From Archilochus colubris (Eukaryota > Chordata > Aves > Apodiformes > Trochilidae), in assembly GCA_023079485.1 (NCBI GenBank), contig CM041083.1:174585480-174649479 (forward strand): a stretch of 64,000 nt of DNA. The letters run 5' to 3'. A model generated the notes under the pieces. The model saw nothing but the letters and a program-made list of their open reading frames with translations, was not told where the DNA came from and searched no databases. Shown piece by piece: positions 1 to 12,154 of this stretch; position 1 is the first letter of the stretch, and each line of letters begins with the position of its first letter. A program made the position numbers and the translations under genes.

Positions 1-874
1 ATACCTGAACAGCTCGACCTAAGTAAAATAAACTGGAAAAAAAACCCCACAACAAAAAACAAAACAAAAGGCAAGCCTCATATGCAGGATAAGATTGCCC
101 ACTGGATGTATGTGCTGCATCAGTTCCAATTCCCCTGTCACTTTGGGTAAATGCCACCAAAGTGAAGGAATCGGTTGGACATCCTTGTTCCTTTACCCAG
201 CATCTATAAACTACTGTTTGTTCACAGATCAGTGAAATAACAGTCATGAAAAAGCAATCCTTTGGTATTTAATCCATATCTCAGTATTTCCAAAGGTTGG
301 GACAATCTAGAGGTGAAATCACTGGACTGATGCTCAGGAGTTGGGCTGCTGCTGCAGACTTCTTAAGCCTTGTAACAACCTTAGCTTGTCCAGTTTGTAT
401 TGGAAAGATAAGGCAGTGCCTGTCCTTTTTCTTCATTTTTCTGCTTAGGCATCTTCACCGACACAGAATATCTTTCCTTCATTTCCTCCTCGTGGCCCCT
501 GATGAAATCAGTTCACATACTGAGAAATCCTTCAAGCATGGAGCTTCTGTAAAGGCTCTGGCTAGTTTCATCCAGTCTCCAGTTGCTATTCAAATTCAAT
601 GTAATGAAAAGGAATATGCCTTATCTGCTATGACTACATGGAGAATTATGTATTTTGGGAAGTTAGTTATTAAACTACCTACTATTAATTACAGTAGGCA
701 CCCTTGTGTTTCTAATGGAGCGATTTCTATTTAAATACACTGTGTCATATGCCATATGCTGCTCTAGACTCTTTGAACTGTCAGGCATTTGATTCTGAGC
801 CACAAAATGATGGAGTGAGCACACAGATGGGTTGTCACGTAAAGAAGTCTGATGGCATGTGATAACACTTGGGC

Positions 875-895
875 TTTTTTTTTTTTTTTTTTTTT
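875..895. repeat. poly(T) run, 21 nt
   Basis: Uninterrupted run of 21 T, followed by C and four more T. No SINE or LINE body is recognisable on either side, so it is listed as a simple repeat. Confidence 0.9.
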
Positions 896-3826
896 CTTTT
901 CCCCCACAAAGCTTATAATGTACAAGCAGTGATCATGGCTTGCCAAACAAAAATGAGCTGGCAGTCAGACTCCAGAGTATTTTCTGGAGTTCTTCAAGCA
1001 TTTCAGTTCCACTCTGCAGATTCGCTCTACCTTTAATTGGACCATGTCACATCCTTTTCAGAACAAGTTATGTCGATAATCTAATCGTGCTACAAATTCT
1101 GGGACACAAACAAACACAGACTCACCAAAGCTCGTCCTGAGTGGTAGAGCTCTGTGGTAGTACCTGAGGCAGATTAAGGGCATTTTGAAGCAGCAACTTG
1201 TTTCCATAGAAATAACTTTGTTTTCAGGTAGAGTATACAGGTTTACACTCAGAAGCAAGAAAATTTTTCCTTTGATTTTCTCTTTTTCCTGAACGTTCAG
1301 GTCTTTTATCACAAGAGAAGTCAGAATCTGTGACTGGAATTGAGACATTTGCAGCTTAAGGGCAGAATGAGAGCAGAAGGACAGAAAATAAGGGATAAAT
1401 TAAAGTGTAGGTAACTTTTGGACAGATTCAATTACAGATTCATACACTTTTTGAAGTTGTTTACAATTATGTATTTGCCCTTGAGGTAGGTTTCTAAGCT
1501 TACATTAAGATCAAAAGATAGCTAGGGTGAAACTCATTAGCCTAAATGAAGATACTTTGCACTCTTAGAGATACCCCAGGGTCCGCAAGACCTCTTTGTG
1601 GTCTGACAGAGGACAGAGGACTTGGAGGAAACTGGTGATGTTGGAGAGGCAGCTGGTGTCCCAGCAAGATACTGAAGAGTGCTTAAACTGGTAGAAGGTG
1701 ACATATTTGAGTGGCTAAATCCCACCTACAAACCTCCACTGTCCTGTGCCCACAGTCAGGGAGAAAGCAAGGACTGTGACTCTCCCCTGACACATCCTTT
1801 TGTTGTGCTGGATGCTGGCAGGCATTTGCTGTGCCTTTTCCAGGCTTCCTCTGCCACCATAGCAAGCAGGTGGCATCTCCTGGCTGTGGCTGCTCACTGA
1901 GGTTCAGAGCCAAGCAGGTGCCAGGCACTGAGTGCTTATGATGTGGAGTAACCCAAAATAACACAAAAAAGTCTCATTTGAGGGATTGGGCTTCAGAGTC
2001 AGAAAGAGGGGAGTTAAGCAAAGCCAAATGCATTGACTTAAAACCCTGAGATAAGAACCAGAAGGTAGCAGGTGGTGGGGCTGAAAACCTGTGAGTACTA
2101 CTTCTATCACACTCCAGATGAAGCAGCATTAGTGAAGGCAAAGTCTTCAAAGCTGAAGGTTGTAGCATTTTTTCCTCTCTCTTTTCTGTTGTTTTTCTTT
2201 CATTTTGCTTTGCCTCGAGAGTCCCTCTAACTTCTGGTCTAGCAGCCTGTGGCAGAAACACCTTAACCTTGATCAGAGCCTTGAACTGACTTGCTGCCTC
2301 CCATCCCTGACCTTTGCAAGGAGCAGTGGAAGGAATAAATGCATCATAAATGCAATTTCTGTCTGTATGCGCCCGGGAACTTGCACAAGGGAGTCCCTTA
2401 TTGCATTTATTCACATTGTAGGCAACTCTACCCTCTCTCAAATGATGCACTTTCAGTTCAGGTTACTAAGGAACCAGTCAAATGCCCCATGTTTAGTGAC
2501 CTCTAACTCGACAGCGAACTTTTGCCCAAAGTGCTGTTTCATGTTTAAGCCTAATAAGAGCCCAGGTCAGGTGCATGCCTGTGTTTCTTGAGGGTCAGGT
2601 ACAAAGTTATGGAAGAGACCAGTTAGATAATGTTTCCCTCATGAAAGAACAAAAGAGAAACCAAAAAAGGGTGATGATATCATGAGAAACAGTAGGAGTG
2701 TGACCTTCAGGAAGGGATGCTTCTGGGTGAATTGCCAAGAGCTGCCAGTACAAAAGCATTTTACCTTCCCAACTGAGTCCAGGGTGGACTCCTGTGGACA
2801 CAGGAGCCAGGCTCATTGCAGCCAGGATGGCTTCTGCTCCTCCTGTTGCTTCTTTGTGTCCTGCTGCTTTGCCCAGGCCCTGTTGTTTGTGTGAAGCTGC
2901 TAAGACCAACTTCTGTCACTCTGCAGTTGTTGCTTGGTTGCAGCTCCTGGAGAGTTTCTTGAACAGGGATTTTATAAGCTGTGTCTACTGTAGTATTTCA
3001 CATCACAGTTTTTAACCAATTCTTCTTTTAACCCTACTGTATCTTGGCTATGGGATGCCTGAAAGCAGCAGACAACTTCAAGTGCCAGTTCAATTTTACT
3101 TTCACACTGCAGGCTCACTTTTATTGCTGTTAAATACTTTAAGCTCACTACAGCAAGGAGAGTTTTTAAATCACAAGAACCAGAGAGTCAAAGTCGAGGC
3201 TGCATTTAAAAATTGGTTTTGTTTTGCTTGTAGAGATTACCTTCAAGTGGCAGATGGGAATGTGAAAAATTTCTATCATCCTTGAAGACTCAGATGGGCT
3301 AATAGAGAAAAAATGTCAAAGGAAAAATCATCATTAAAATGGTCTTGAAAGGGATGACTTCTAAATCATTGTCTGTCAGCTTCTCCAGATGGCCTGAATA
3401 TCTGTCAGATGAGCAGTATTCACTACAAATACCTAGGAAAAAGAAGAAAGAAAAAGAAAAAAAAAAAGGCAAGGTTTCTTTTCAGTCATGTCTGTAAATG
3501 AAAGGGAAAAAAGTAGAAGATGGGGGAAAAGAAAGGAGGAAGATATTTTGAAGATTTTTTGCACTAAACAGTGACTGTACAGAAGGCACCATTCACATCT
3601 TGTTTTATTTTCTCTGCATCGCATATATCAAGCCTGACCCATTTCTTCTGTTTTTCGAAGTGGAAGTACAAAATGGGTTTTCACCACTGGCCAAGGAAGC
3701 CCTTTATGGTGCCTGGGCAGTGGTTTCATTGCATTTATAACTGCAACTGGAGCTGAGGATGTGCAAAAAAGGGATAGTTTCCAGTGCCCATGCAGAAGGG
3801 TCTTAAAAAGCCCATAATCAAGGAAA

Positions 3827-3831
3827 GCCAC
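3827..3831. repeat. Target-site duplication (left copy) GCCAC
   Basis: Five bases abutting the LTR end at 3832, identical to 4067-4071 on the other side. This is the expected footprint of retroviral integration. Confidence 0.75.
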
Positions 3832-4066
3832 TGCCACGATTTAGCACCAGGCTGGCAATTAAACCGAATAACAGATGCTCTCTTTTAATCCCCCTCCCTG
3901 ATAAAGAAAGGAGAGAGAATAAGGGAGTGAGACTTATGGGTTGGAAACTAAACTAACTAAATTAACTTGCTGTTAATTTCAGCAAGTGCAGCTACCTAAA
4001 AGAAACTTAGCTGAAAGCAAAATTACCAGACAGAAAATCACCTTTATCCTGGCCCAAACCAGGACA
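3832..4066 (-). mobile_element. Short solo LTR (ERVL-like), internally deleted
   Basis: Read on the minus strand, this element starts TGTCCTGGTTT and ends in CA. It is flanked by a perfect 5-bp direct repeat GCCAC at 3827-3831 and 4067-4071, which fixes both ends. Its first ~100 bp match the start of the LTR at 55215-56302, and its last ~130 bp match that LTR's end, including a shared pyrimidine-rich stretch. About 570 bp present in the longer copy, including the TATA-box region, is absent. A 5-bp duplication fits ERVL-type integration, but the class call is inference. No internal retroviral region adjoins it, so it is a solo LTR, either deleted or of a short subfamily. Confidence 0.8.
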
Positions 4067-4071
4067 GCCAC
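4067..4071. repeat. Target-site duplication (right copy) GCCAC
   Basis: Five bases abutting the LTR end at 4066, identical to 3827-3831. Confidence 0.75.
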
Positions 4072-5985
4072 CACTGGTTTAGTACACATTTGAAAATGCA
4101 TTTTCTAGCAGTAAGACTCGGATGCTGAATCCACAGCTGTGTCTCACTTACTGCCACCACTACCTCTCTTTATTAATCCAAACGATGGCCTTCCCATTGA
4201 GGGTATCTGAATCGTATACTTAGGTGCAAGGGAGCAGGAAAGACACTGAGAACATTTGGCTTTATTTAACAGACTTTTGAGGATGCAGTGATCAAATGGG
4301 CTGACAACAAAACAGGAATTAACCATATAGCAATCAGGGGCATGCTGTGATCTCAACAAGGGAGAGGAAGAGCTGAGTCTGTAAAACAGGACTTGCTAGC
4401 TGTGAACTGTCAGGACTGTTACAATTAATTTATGGTGTGATGTCTATATGAGTTATTTAAGGCACATCAGGTTTTTGTGTGAAGGTTTCCATTAAAGCCA
4501 TAACAGCAGTCTGAGGACTGCCCACCATGGAAATTTGCAAGTTTCTTTCTTTTGGCACTGACTTCTGCAGATCCATCTTGGTCTTTCTGCATGCAGACAT
4601 TTTGCCCACAGCAAAATCTGGTTATAATGTCCCTTGGTTTATTAATCATTCTGTATTTATTGTTTGAGTCTTGCCTATATTCAAGCTGTTCTTGGAGATA
4701 TTAATAATGGTTAATGGTTTACCTCTTGGACTAAGCTGATTGCTGCATGCCACAAATCATTTCTTTGTCATCTCAAAGACGAAACCTAGATCTGTGCCAA
4801 GCCACTAATGTAATTACTGTCCCTTTCCTGCCACATCTGCCATATGCAGAACCTGTTAAATGCAATTATTACAATCACAAGCTTCACTCCAGACAGGCAA
4901 GATCATCTTTCAAGTGGGCAAGAGGGACAAGGATTACTCTGGGTAGTTAAGTAGTGAAGCATCCACCCTCTGCCCCCCTGGTTTCTAGTTTTGCAACTTT
5001 CAGGTTTGCAGTTTTGTAACTTGTAAGTCTGGGGACGTCCTCACTTAGCACATTGCCTGGTTTTACCTCACTTCTTGAAGGTATCCAGGGCTCTTCACGG
5101 ACTTTGCAAAGAGCCTAGTGGCTAAATGGGACCCTGTTAAGTACAGAAGCCAAGCATTTGAATCCAGCTTTGCCTTCAGTCAGCCCCTCTGCTCTGTCCC
5201 TGTCTCTCAGCTGCTGGCTGCCCTGTCCTGCTGACCGCCTCCTTTGTACCTCAAAGCTGCAACTTCTTTTGTGACAGTGCCTTTAATAAACCTGCACATT
5301 TCCTTCCCCTTTCTATTTCTTCTAACAGCTGTAGTGGATAATGGAAGAGGACAGATTATAGTAATTAAAGTTTGGGGGTGGGTGGGTGCTGTGTTTCTTT
5401 ACTTTCTTAAGAGATGTTCCAGGCATCTTAGGCATTTTAAGCAGCTGTAAAGATGGGTGTGGTGCCCTGGGTAACATAGCTGGCTAAATACAGGAACTAT
5501 GAAGCAGGCCAGGATGTGACCCTTGAGCTAAACCAGTAGCTGCTCTCTACTGAAGCTGCAGAATTAGTGTAAGGGTTTCTGTTGGGTTTGCAGCCTGTGG
5601 ATTGAATTTGGATGTTGAAATGGAGGTTGCAGCTGTTCAGCAGGATCTACATTATCTGTGATTAAACAAACTGCTGTGAACATGTATGAATTATTAGCAG
5701 TAATAGTAGGTAGTCTTTTTGCTTTTGCAGGGTCTGATCCACACATACAGTTGCTTTCAAGTAGAGGTGGATGGATTCTAATCAGGGAAAAAGGTGCTGG
5801 GGGGCTTTTGTCCAAGTCCTGTTAACACCCTGGGCTTTGAGTAACACTCCACACTTTTACTGAATAAAATAAGGGAGCTGAAATGCCAATTCCCAGCTTC
5901 ACTACCCATCCAGACTGAGGTAGTGTCAGTCCAGTTGCAGTCATGCAGAATCCTGCTGAAAGCAACGAGATGTTACATACACTGA

Positions 5986-5988
<3 letters not shown>

Positions 5989-6033
<45 letters not shown>
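5989..6033. repeat. (AT)n microsatellite
   Basis: About 22 uninterrupted AT dinucleotides in LHFPL6 intronic sequence. It is likely length-polymorphic. Confidence 0.97.
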
Positions 6034-6037
<4 letters not shown>

Positions 6038-9000
6038 CCTCAGGTCATGAGAAATTTTTTCTTACTGAGAAGCAGGCTCTAAGTCTTTGTGGATGTCTTA
6101 ACACTGACAGTAAATCCCTGAGTTTGGCCCACACCTTGCCTGCAGGAAGAACTGGGGAACACAACTGCATTTTCTGTAGAGCTAAATTCACAACAGACAC
6201 ATATGCACCACTATGGGGAAACATTTGAAGGTGAGTCAAAACCAGCAGAAAACCAGTGATATCAAAGAAGATGTCAAATCAACAGTTTTGGACTTGTGGT
6301 GAGCTGGTGCCTGTGACAAAATTGGTGTTTATAAGAGTGAGCCTTTTTGCCTAGCCCCATGCTCCTGGAAGCACCTTTGAGCTTGCTGATGGCTTTATAC
6401 CCTGTCCCTCACACATAACCATGCTGCTGCTCATGCTTTGGGGCCATGTGGCTACACCAGCTTTGGGCAGCAGTTTTCCATTTGATCTCATTGTCACATG
6501 AGGAGAGAAGACACCACAGTGCTCCATGACTGGTAACTCCATAAGTGAAATCAGTGCTGCTAAAGGCCATGCCCAACTGGAGACCCAGCTGTTGCCAGGG
6601 TAGGGAGTTTTTCTGACCTAGCACACTATTTTTCCCTTATTTGGTTTATTTCTATGTAGGAGACCCAGATAATGGTGAGTCTCAGTGGTGGGTGTTGTGA
6701 GATGGTTACTGGGCAGTGTAGACTGGACTTAAAGGCAAGCACCCATCTGTGAGTGAAGCAGCTGCTCCTTTGGAGCAATTTAACATTCCAGTATATTGCA
6801 TTGATAATGAATTTTTGACTGAACCTCAGAATTTGTTTTGATTCAGACTTGCAAAGATGGATGTATAGAAATGGGAAAGAGGGTGTGATGGGGATGAAGT
6901 GGTCTGGCTAAGGAAGGAAGTTGCCAAGACTTGGAGCCACTGTATCCAGCATAGCATCAGAAGAGTGAACAGGTACCTGTGTTTGGAAAAGGATGAGCTG
7001 TGTTTGGAGCATGGGAGTAGAAATTATCTTGAGCAATATTCAGGGGAAAAAAACCTAAACAATTTGTTACTGAATGAGAACCTAAAGAAAGTGAAAACAA
7101 ACAGTTCTGTGTGAAGACAGTGGGCACTAAGGCACTCTTGCTACCTAAGGAGAGCAATGGGCAAGTGCTGAGTAAGAGCTTGTTGTGGGTTTGAAGGGGC
7201 AGTGTTGTTATGGTAATGGACCTTCTAACAGCCAGAAGAATGGGGCAAGAGGTTTCCCAGGAGCTATTTGTGAGGAAGGGCTGCCTGCTGTTTCAACTGG
7301 TCCAACACTGGTGGCTTCAAGCCTGCTTAACCTCCTAACCCCTGCATGCGCCTCCCTGCCCCTCACAGTGGAGCTCCTTAAACATTTGCAAGGTCTCCCA
7401 GAGACTCTCTTCAAAGACAGAAGTTGATTGAAACCATCCCAGACAAGGTGATTCATGTGTGGCCTCAGCAGCTTCTGAGCTGTGGTCTGCCTGGACTGAC
7501 TGGCCATGAGCATCACAGTACACAGTGTTAGAAAGGGCCAGAACCACATCCAGGACTGGCCAAGGCTGCCACGACTCACTGGTCTGTAAGTCTGTCTCTG
7601 GCATTTAGGTGCTTTTTCTCCCTTCCCTTGCCACTGTCATCATCTGTGGTGATGGTCCTCCCTGCCCCATGGAGTCCTGCCCATTCCTAGAGCATTATCT
7701 GCACTGTCAGCACCTCACAGTGCCCTTCTTGCTTTAACAATTCAAGTGAGAATCTGTCGGATTCTTTTCAGAGTCTTAAGCTGTCTTTAACAAATGTAGA
7801 CCCAGTTTTGGCCTAAGGTCTCTTCTGTGAGAAACATCCTTTCTGAGAATTTAAATTAGAAGCAACTCTGATTTACATAGGTTCTGCCAGCTCCCATCAG
7901 CTCTATAGCCCTAGGGGGAAAAAATCAGATGAACTGTGAGAGCCATTAGTGAGGACATTAAAAGAAAGTATATCCAGGTCAGGCAAAATTATGAAAATAC
8001 CTAGCATTCATGTGCCCTTAATTGTTTTTCTCCCCTTACAGCTGTTGGGTGAACTTACCATAAGAGAGGACTGCCTCAGGGATTTCTTTTTCATTATGTG
8101 ATGTAGATATGGAGAGAGGAGCAGTCATTGACTGCTCAACAAGGAAAGGAAAAAATAGACTTGAGCAGGAGGAAGAAATTTGAACTTAGTGAAGGAAGAT
8201 CTAAGGAGCTAATATCTGCTGCCTAAAACCTTTTAGGGCAGATCTGCTTGCAGGAGCAGCAGAGGAGTTACTGAGCTACTTTGCTAACAGCTGAGATCCT
8301 AAAAGCATTAAACATCTTCTGGAGAAAGATGAGATACTTCTGCAGTTCAGTGCCTTGCTTAGGTATGTCTTCAAACGAGAACATACTAAGGTGGCTTCTG
8401 TGTCTTACAGGTGTGTCAGAAATACAAGAAAATAGAGATCTTGAGGATGGAGATGGCAGAAATGAACAGCAAGCTCCAGGCCCCTATTCAGAATCATTCT
8501 CATGATTGCTGTGCAATATCCACAATCCCAGGGCTTTCCTGCACTTGGTGCATGGCAGCAGAAGTGCTTTGCCAGACAGCACATTGGCCTTATTCTCATT
8601 GTCAAGAGAGAAAAAACGAGGTGGTGAGAGTTCAAGGGAGATGCCCAAAGTCAGCCAGTGACAGCTATAGGGTTTGAAACTTTGTCCCAGTCCTGTGCTC
8701 TGCGTAATGGTTTAAAAGGCTCCACTAAAATCCCACACTGCAAACTTTTTGAGGACTTTGCTTTTACAGATTGAAAGTCTCAGGCATGCCCAGCCCATTA
8801 TCTACGTAGCGATTCATTTCCATTCTTATAAATAAGATCTGACACAAAGGAGGTAACATTTAAATGCTGTAGCATGCATTAAAACATTCTCTCTAGGCTG
8901 CCTGTGTGAGAAGCATTGCCAGCTACACCCGCTTTTTGGCAGCTGCTGCTGTGACAGCTGAGAATGCAATATGATAAAAATGCCACTTCTGCAAAATAAT

Positions 9001-9688
9001 CATGGGCCATTTGGTGATTCCCAGCAAGATCTTGTGAAAGGAAAGACTTTGCCAAAACTCATCTGTTTTGGGGCAGCATGAGGTCTGCGGAGAGCAAAGC
9101 ATGTTGTGAATGTTAAACCAAGCACAATAATAGGAAAATGCCTCAAGACCTCAGTTGTTTTAGCTGAAATGATCTGAGAAAACTTTGCAGGATGTGTACT
9201 TGGGGTATGAATTGATCAGGTGACATGGCACTATTCTTCCCTGGCTTTTGAGAGGGTGAAAAACAAAGGAAAATTGGCAGTGGATTAGCACAACTGTCAG
9301 TTTATTTCTCCTTGACAAACGCTGGTTGATTGTCGTTTTAATTAATCAGAAGCAATCAGCTTGTAAATGCTGTGATTAACACAGCTTCTATTTAACCCCA
9401 CAGTGAGTTTTCCAAACAGTGCATGTAACAGTTCTGCAGAGTAGCAGGGAAGTCTAAAAGCTCTCAGGTAGAAGCTCCAGAGGCTGCGGATGGCTTCTGG
9501 TACTGAACCACCAAGGCTGCTTCCAGCCCACAGACCAGCTGTAAAACAGAGAAGTAGACTGCAACAGTAGAAGTCCAAATCATTTTCTACAGGTTTTAGG
9601 AGAGGTAGATTTTAATTTTTTTATCTGAGATTCCGAACTGGCAGTTTGACACTTTTAATTCCCAAATGGCAGCCTGTTTTTAAACTAA

Positions 9689-9937
<249 letters not shown>

Positions 9938-11249
9938 TAAGGCAGGAGATTTCAGGTGGAAATATGTTACAGAAGAACATTATAAAAGAAAGTGAAGGAA
10001 TGTATCTATATATGCATGTATGTATTCAAAACATCAGGATTAAGAGACTTGAAGTAACATTCCTGGAGATCTTGATAAGGTAGGCAGAGGCAACACATCA
10101 CAGTGCAGTTTGGGGTAGTTCACAATGAGTGCAATTAGCTGTCTTTGAAGTCTGGCATGTTTATGGCCTTCTAACCAAAGACTAAAGAGTGTGGTTTTGG
10201 TTACTTACATCCTTGGGAAGCTGGTAAATAACACTTAATCCCTATGTCAGCCTTCTCTCAAACAAGCTACTGTTGATGACCTCACTGAGTGCTGAATGAG
10301 AGCCAGGGATGTGGCTGAGCCAGGCTCACACCCATGCAGTGTGGGCAAACCACCTCTGGAGAGACCTCCAAGGGCACAGCAGTGACTTGAGGATTAAGCA
10401 GTGTGGATGATCAGGATCTGATGTCTGAATGCATATCCAGGTCCTTGCTTTCTAGAAGTATCTATGCAGCTGCTGATACTATATTCTATAAGTGCTCTGT
10501 GTCACTCTGAGAAGAGGAGGATCTGGAATCCTTCTGAAGGGAAGGAGAGACTGAGGTGTAGGAGAAAAAGTCTAGGAAAAGAAAGGAAAGTGTAGGAGAG
10601 ACTGAGCACCCTGACCCTCCACAGGCTTGAGAGCACCCACTCCCAAGAACAGGGAGTTACAGCTCCCCATTTCTAGCCCCTTTGAGCTAAATATTTCTGT
10701 TAGTTTCCATTATAGCTGTGTGTGCAGGACATAGGGTAGCTTAGCAGTAATGCCAGTGCAAAGAACAGTGGACAAAATGGTCTCCTAGTGTTAAACACAA
10801 ACCTACTGCAATATCTTTTAATTTTATACTGATCATTCTCTCAGGCTTTGGGAGCAAGGAGTTTTGATTTCATCTTAGAAATGTTTCCTGTGAAAATATG
10901 CAAATGAATTGAGGTTGAAAGGTAAAATAATATTGCTTTAGCAGAAGTGCTCTAGGTCACCCTCCCTTACACCATTCCTGTGGTGTTTTGGAGTGCATTT
11001 GATCTGACGTGGGACCAAGCAGTTGCTACCAGTATCAGCACCTATCTCTATCATGGCCACTGATCATAGAATCATAGAATCCTTGGGGTTGGAAGGGACC
11101 TCGAAAGATCATCTAGTCCAACCCCCCCTGCCAGAGCAGGGCCACCTAGAGTACATCGTGCAGGAACGTGTCCAGGCGGGTTTTGAATGTCTCCAGTGAA
11201 GGAGACTCCACGACCCCCCTGGGCAGCCTGTTCCAGGGCTCTGTCACCC

Positions 11250-11708
11250 TTACAGTAAAAAAATTTTTCGAATATTCAACTTGAACCTCCTGTGCTCCAA
11301 TTTACACCCATTACCCCTTGTCCTATCACTGGTCACCACTGAGAAAAGCCTAACTCCATCTCCCTGACACTCACCCCTTACATATTTGAAAACATTGAGG
11401 AGGTCACCCCTCAGTCTCCTTTTCTCCAAACTAAAGAGACCCAGCTCCCTCAGCCTTTCCTCATAAGGGAGATGTTCCACTCCCTTAATCATCTTAGTAG
11501 CTCTGCGCTGGACTCTTTCAAGCACTTCCCTGTCCTTCTTGAACTGGGGTGCCCAGAACTGGACACAATACTCCAGATGCGGCCTCACCAATGCAGAATA
11601 GAGGGGGAAGAGAACCTCTCTTGACCTACTAACCACACCCTTTCTAATGCACCCCAGGATGCCATTGGCCTTCTTGGCCACAAGGGCACATTGCTGGCTC
11701 ATGGTCAT
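11250..11708 (-). pseudogene. CR1 ORF2 C-terminal fragment (RT thumb region)
   Basis: Continuation of the same CR1 ORF2 after a one-base frame change. It contains [32 protein letters not shown] and [18 protein letters not shown], all typical of the CR1 RT C-terminus, then [11 protein letters not shown] near the end of the ORF. It is not a host gene. Confidence 0.9.
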
Positions 11709-11716
11709 CCTCTTGT

Positions 11717-12154
11717 CTACCAGGACCCCAGGTCTCTTTCACCTACACTGCTCTCCAGCAGGTCAGCCCCCAACCTATACTGGGACATCGTGTTGTTCTT
11801 CCCCAAATGCAAGACTCTACACTTCCCCTTGTTGAATTTCATCATGTTTCTCTCTGCCCAACTCTCCAGCCTGTCTAAGTTTCTCTGAATGGCAGCACAG
11901 CCTTCTGGTGTGTCAGCCACTCCTCCCAGCTTAGTGTCATCAGCAAACTTGCTGAGGGTACACTCTATACCCTCATCCAAGTTGTTGATGAAGATATTGA
12001 ACAACACCGGTCCCAGTACCGACCCCTGAGGGACTCCACTAGTCACACACCTCCAACCAGATTCTGCCCCATTGACTACAACTCTCTGACTCCTTCCTTT
12101 CAACCAGTTCCTGATCCACCTCACTACTTGATCACCAAACCCATACTTGATCAA
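11717..12154 (-). pseudogene. CR1 reverse transcriptase fragment (catalytic part)
   Basis: A 145-residue open frame from CR1 ORF2. It begins inside the RT domain, shows [12 protein letters not shown] (about residues 38-49) and the catalytic box FADDTKLGG (about residues 69-77), and ends at a frameshift-induced stop soon after the ERDLG motif. The endonuclease domain and the first RT motifs are missing through 5' truncation. Confidence 0.9.

Noticed and set aside
297..734. 145-codon open frame at the left end
   Set aside because: It lies in the LHFPL6 intron and its composition and residues look random. No family was recognised.
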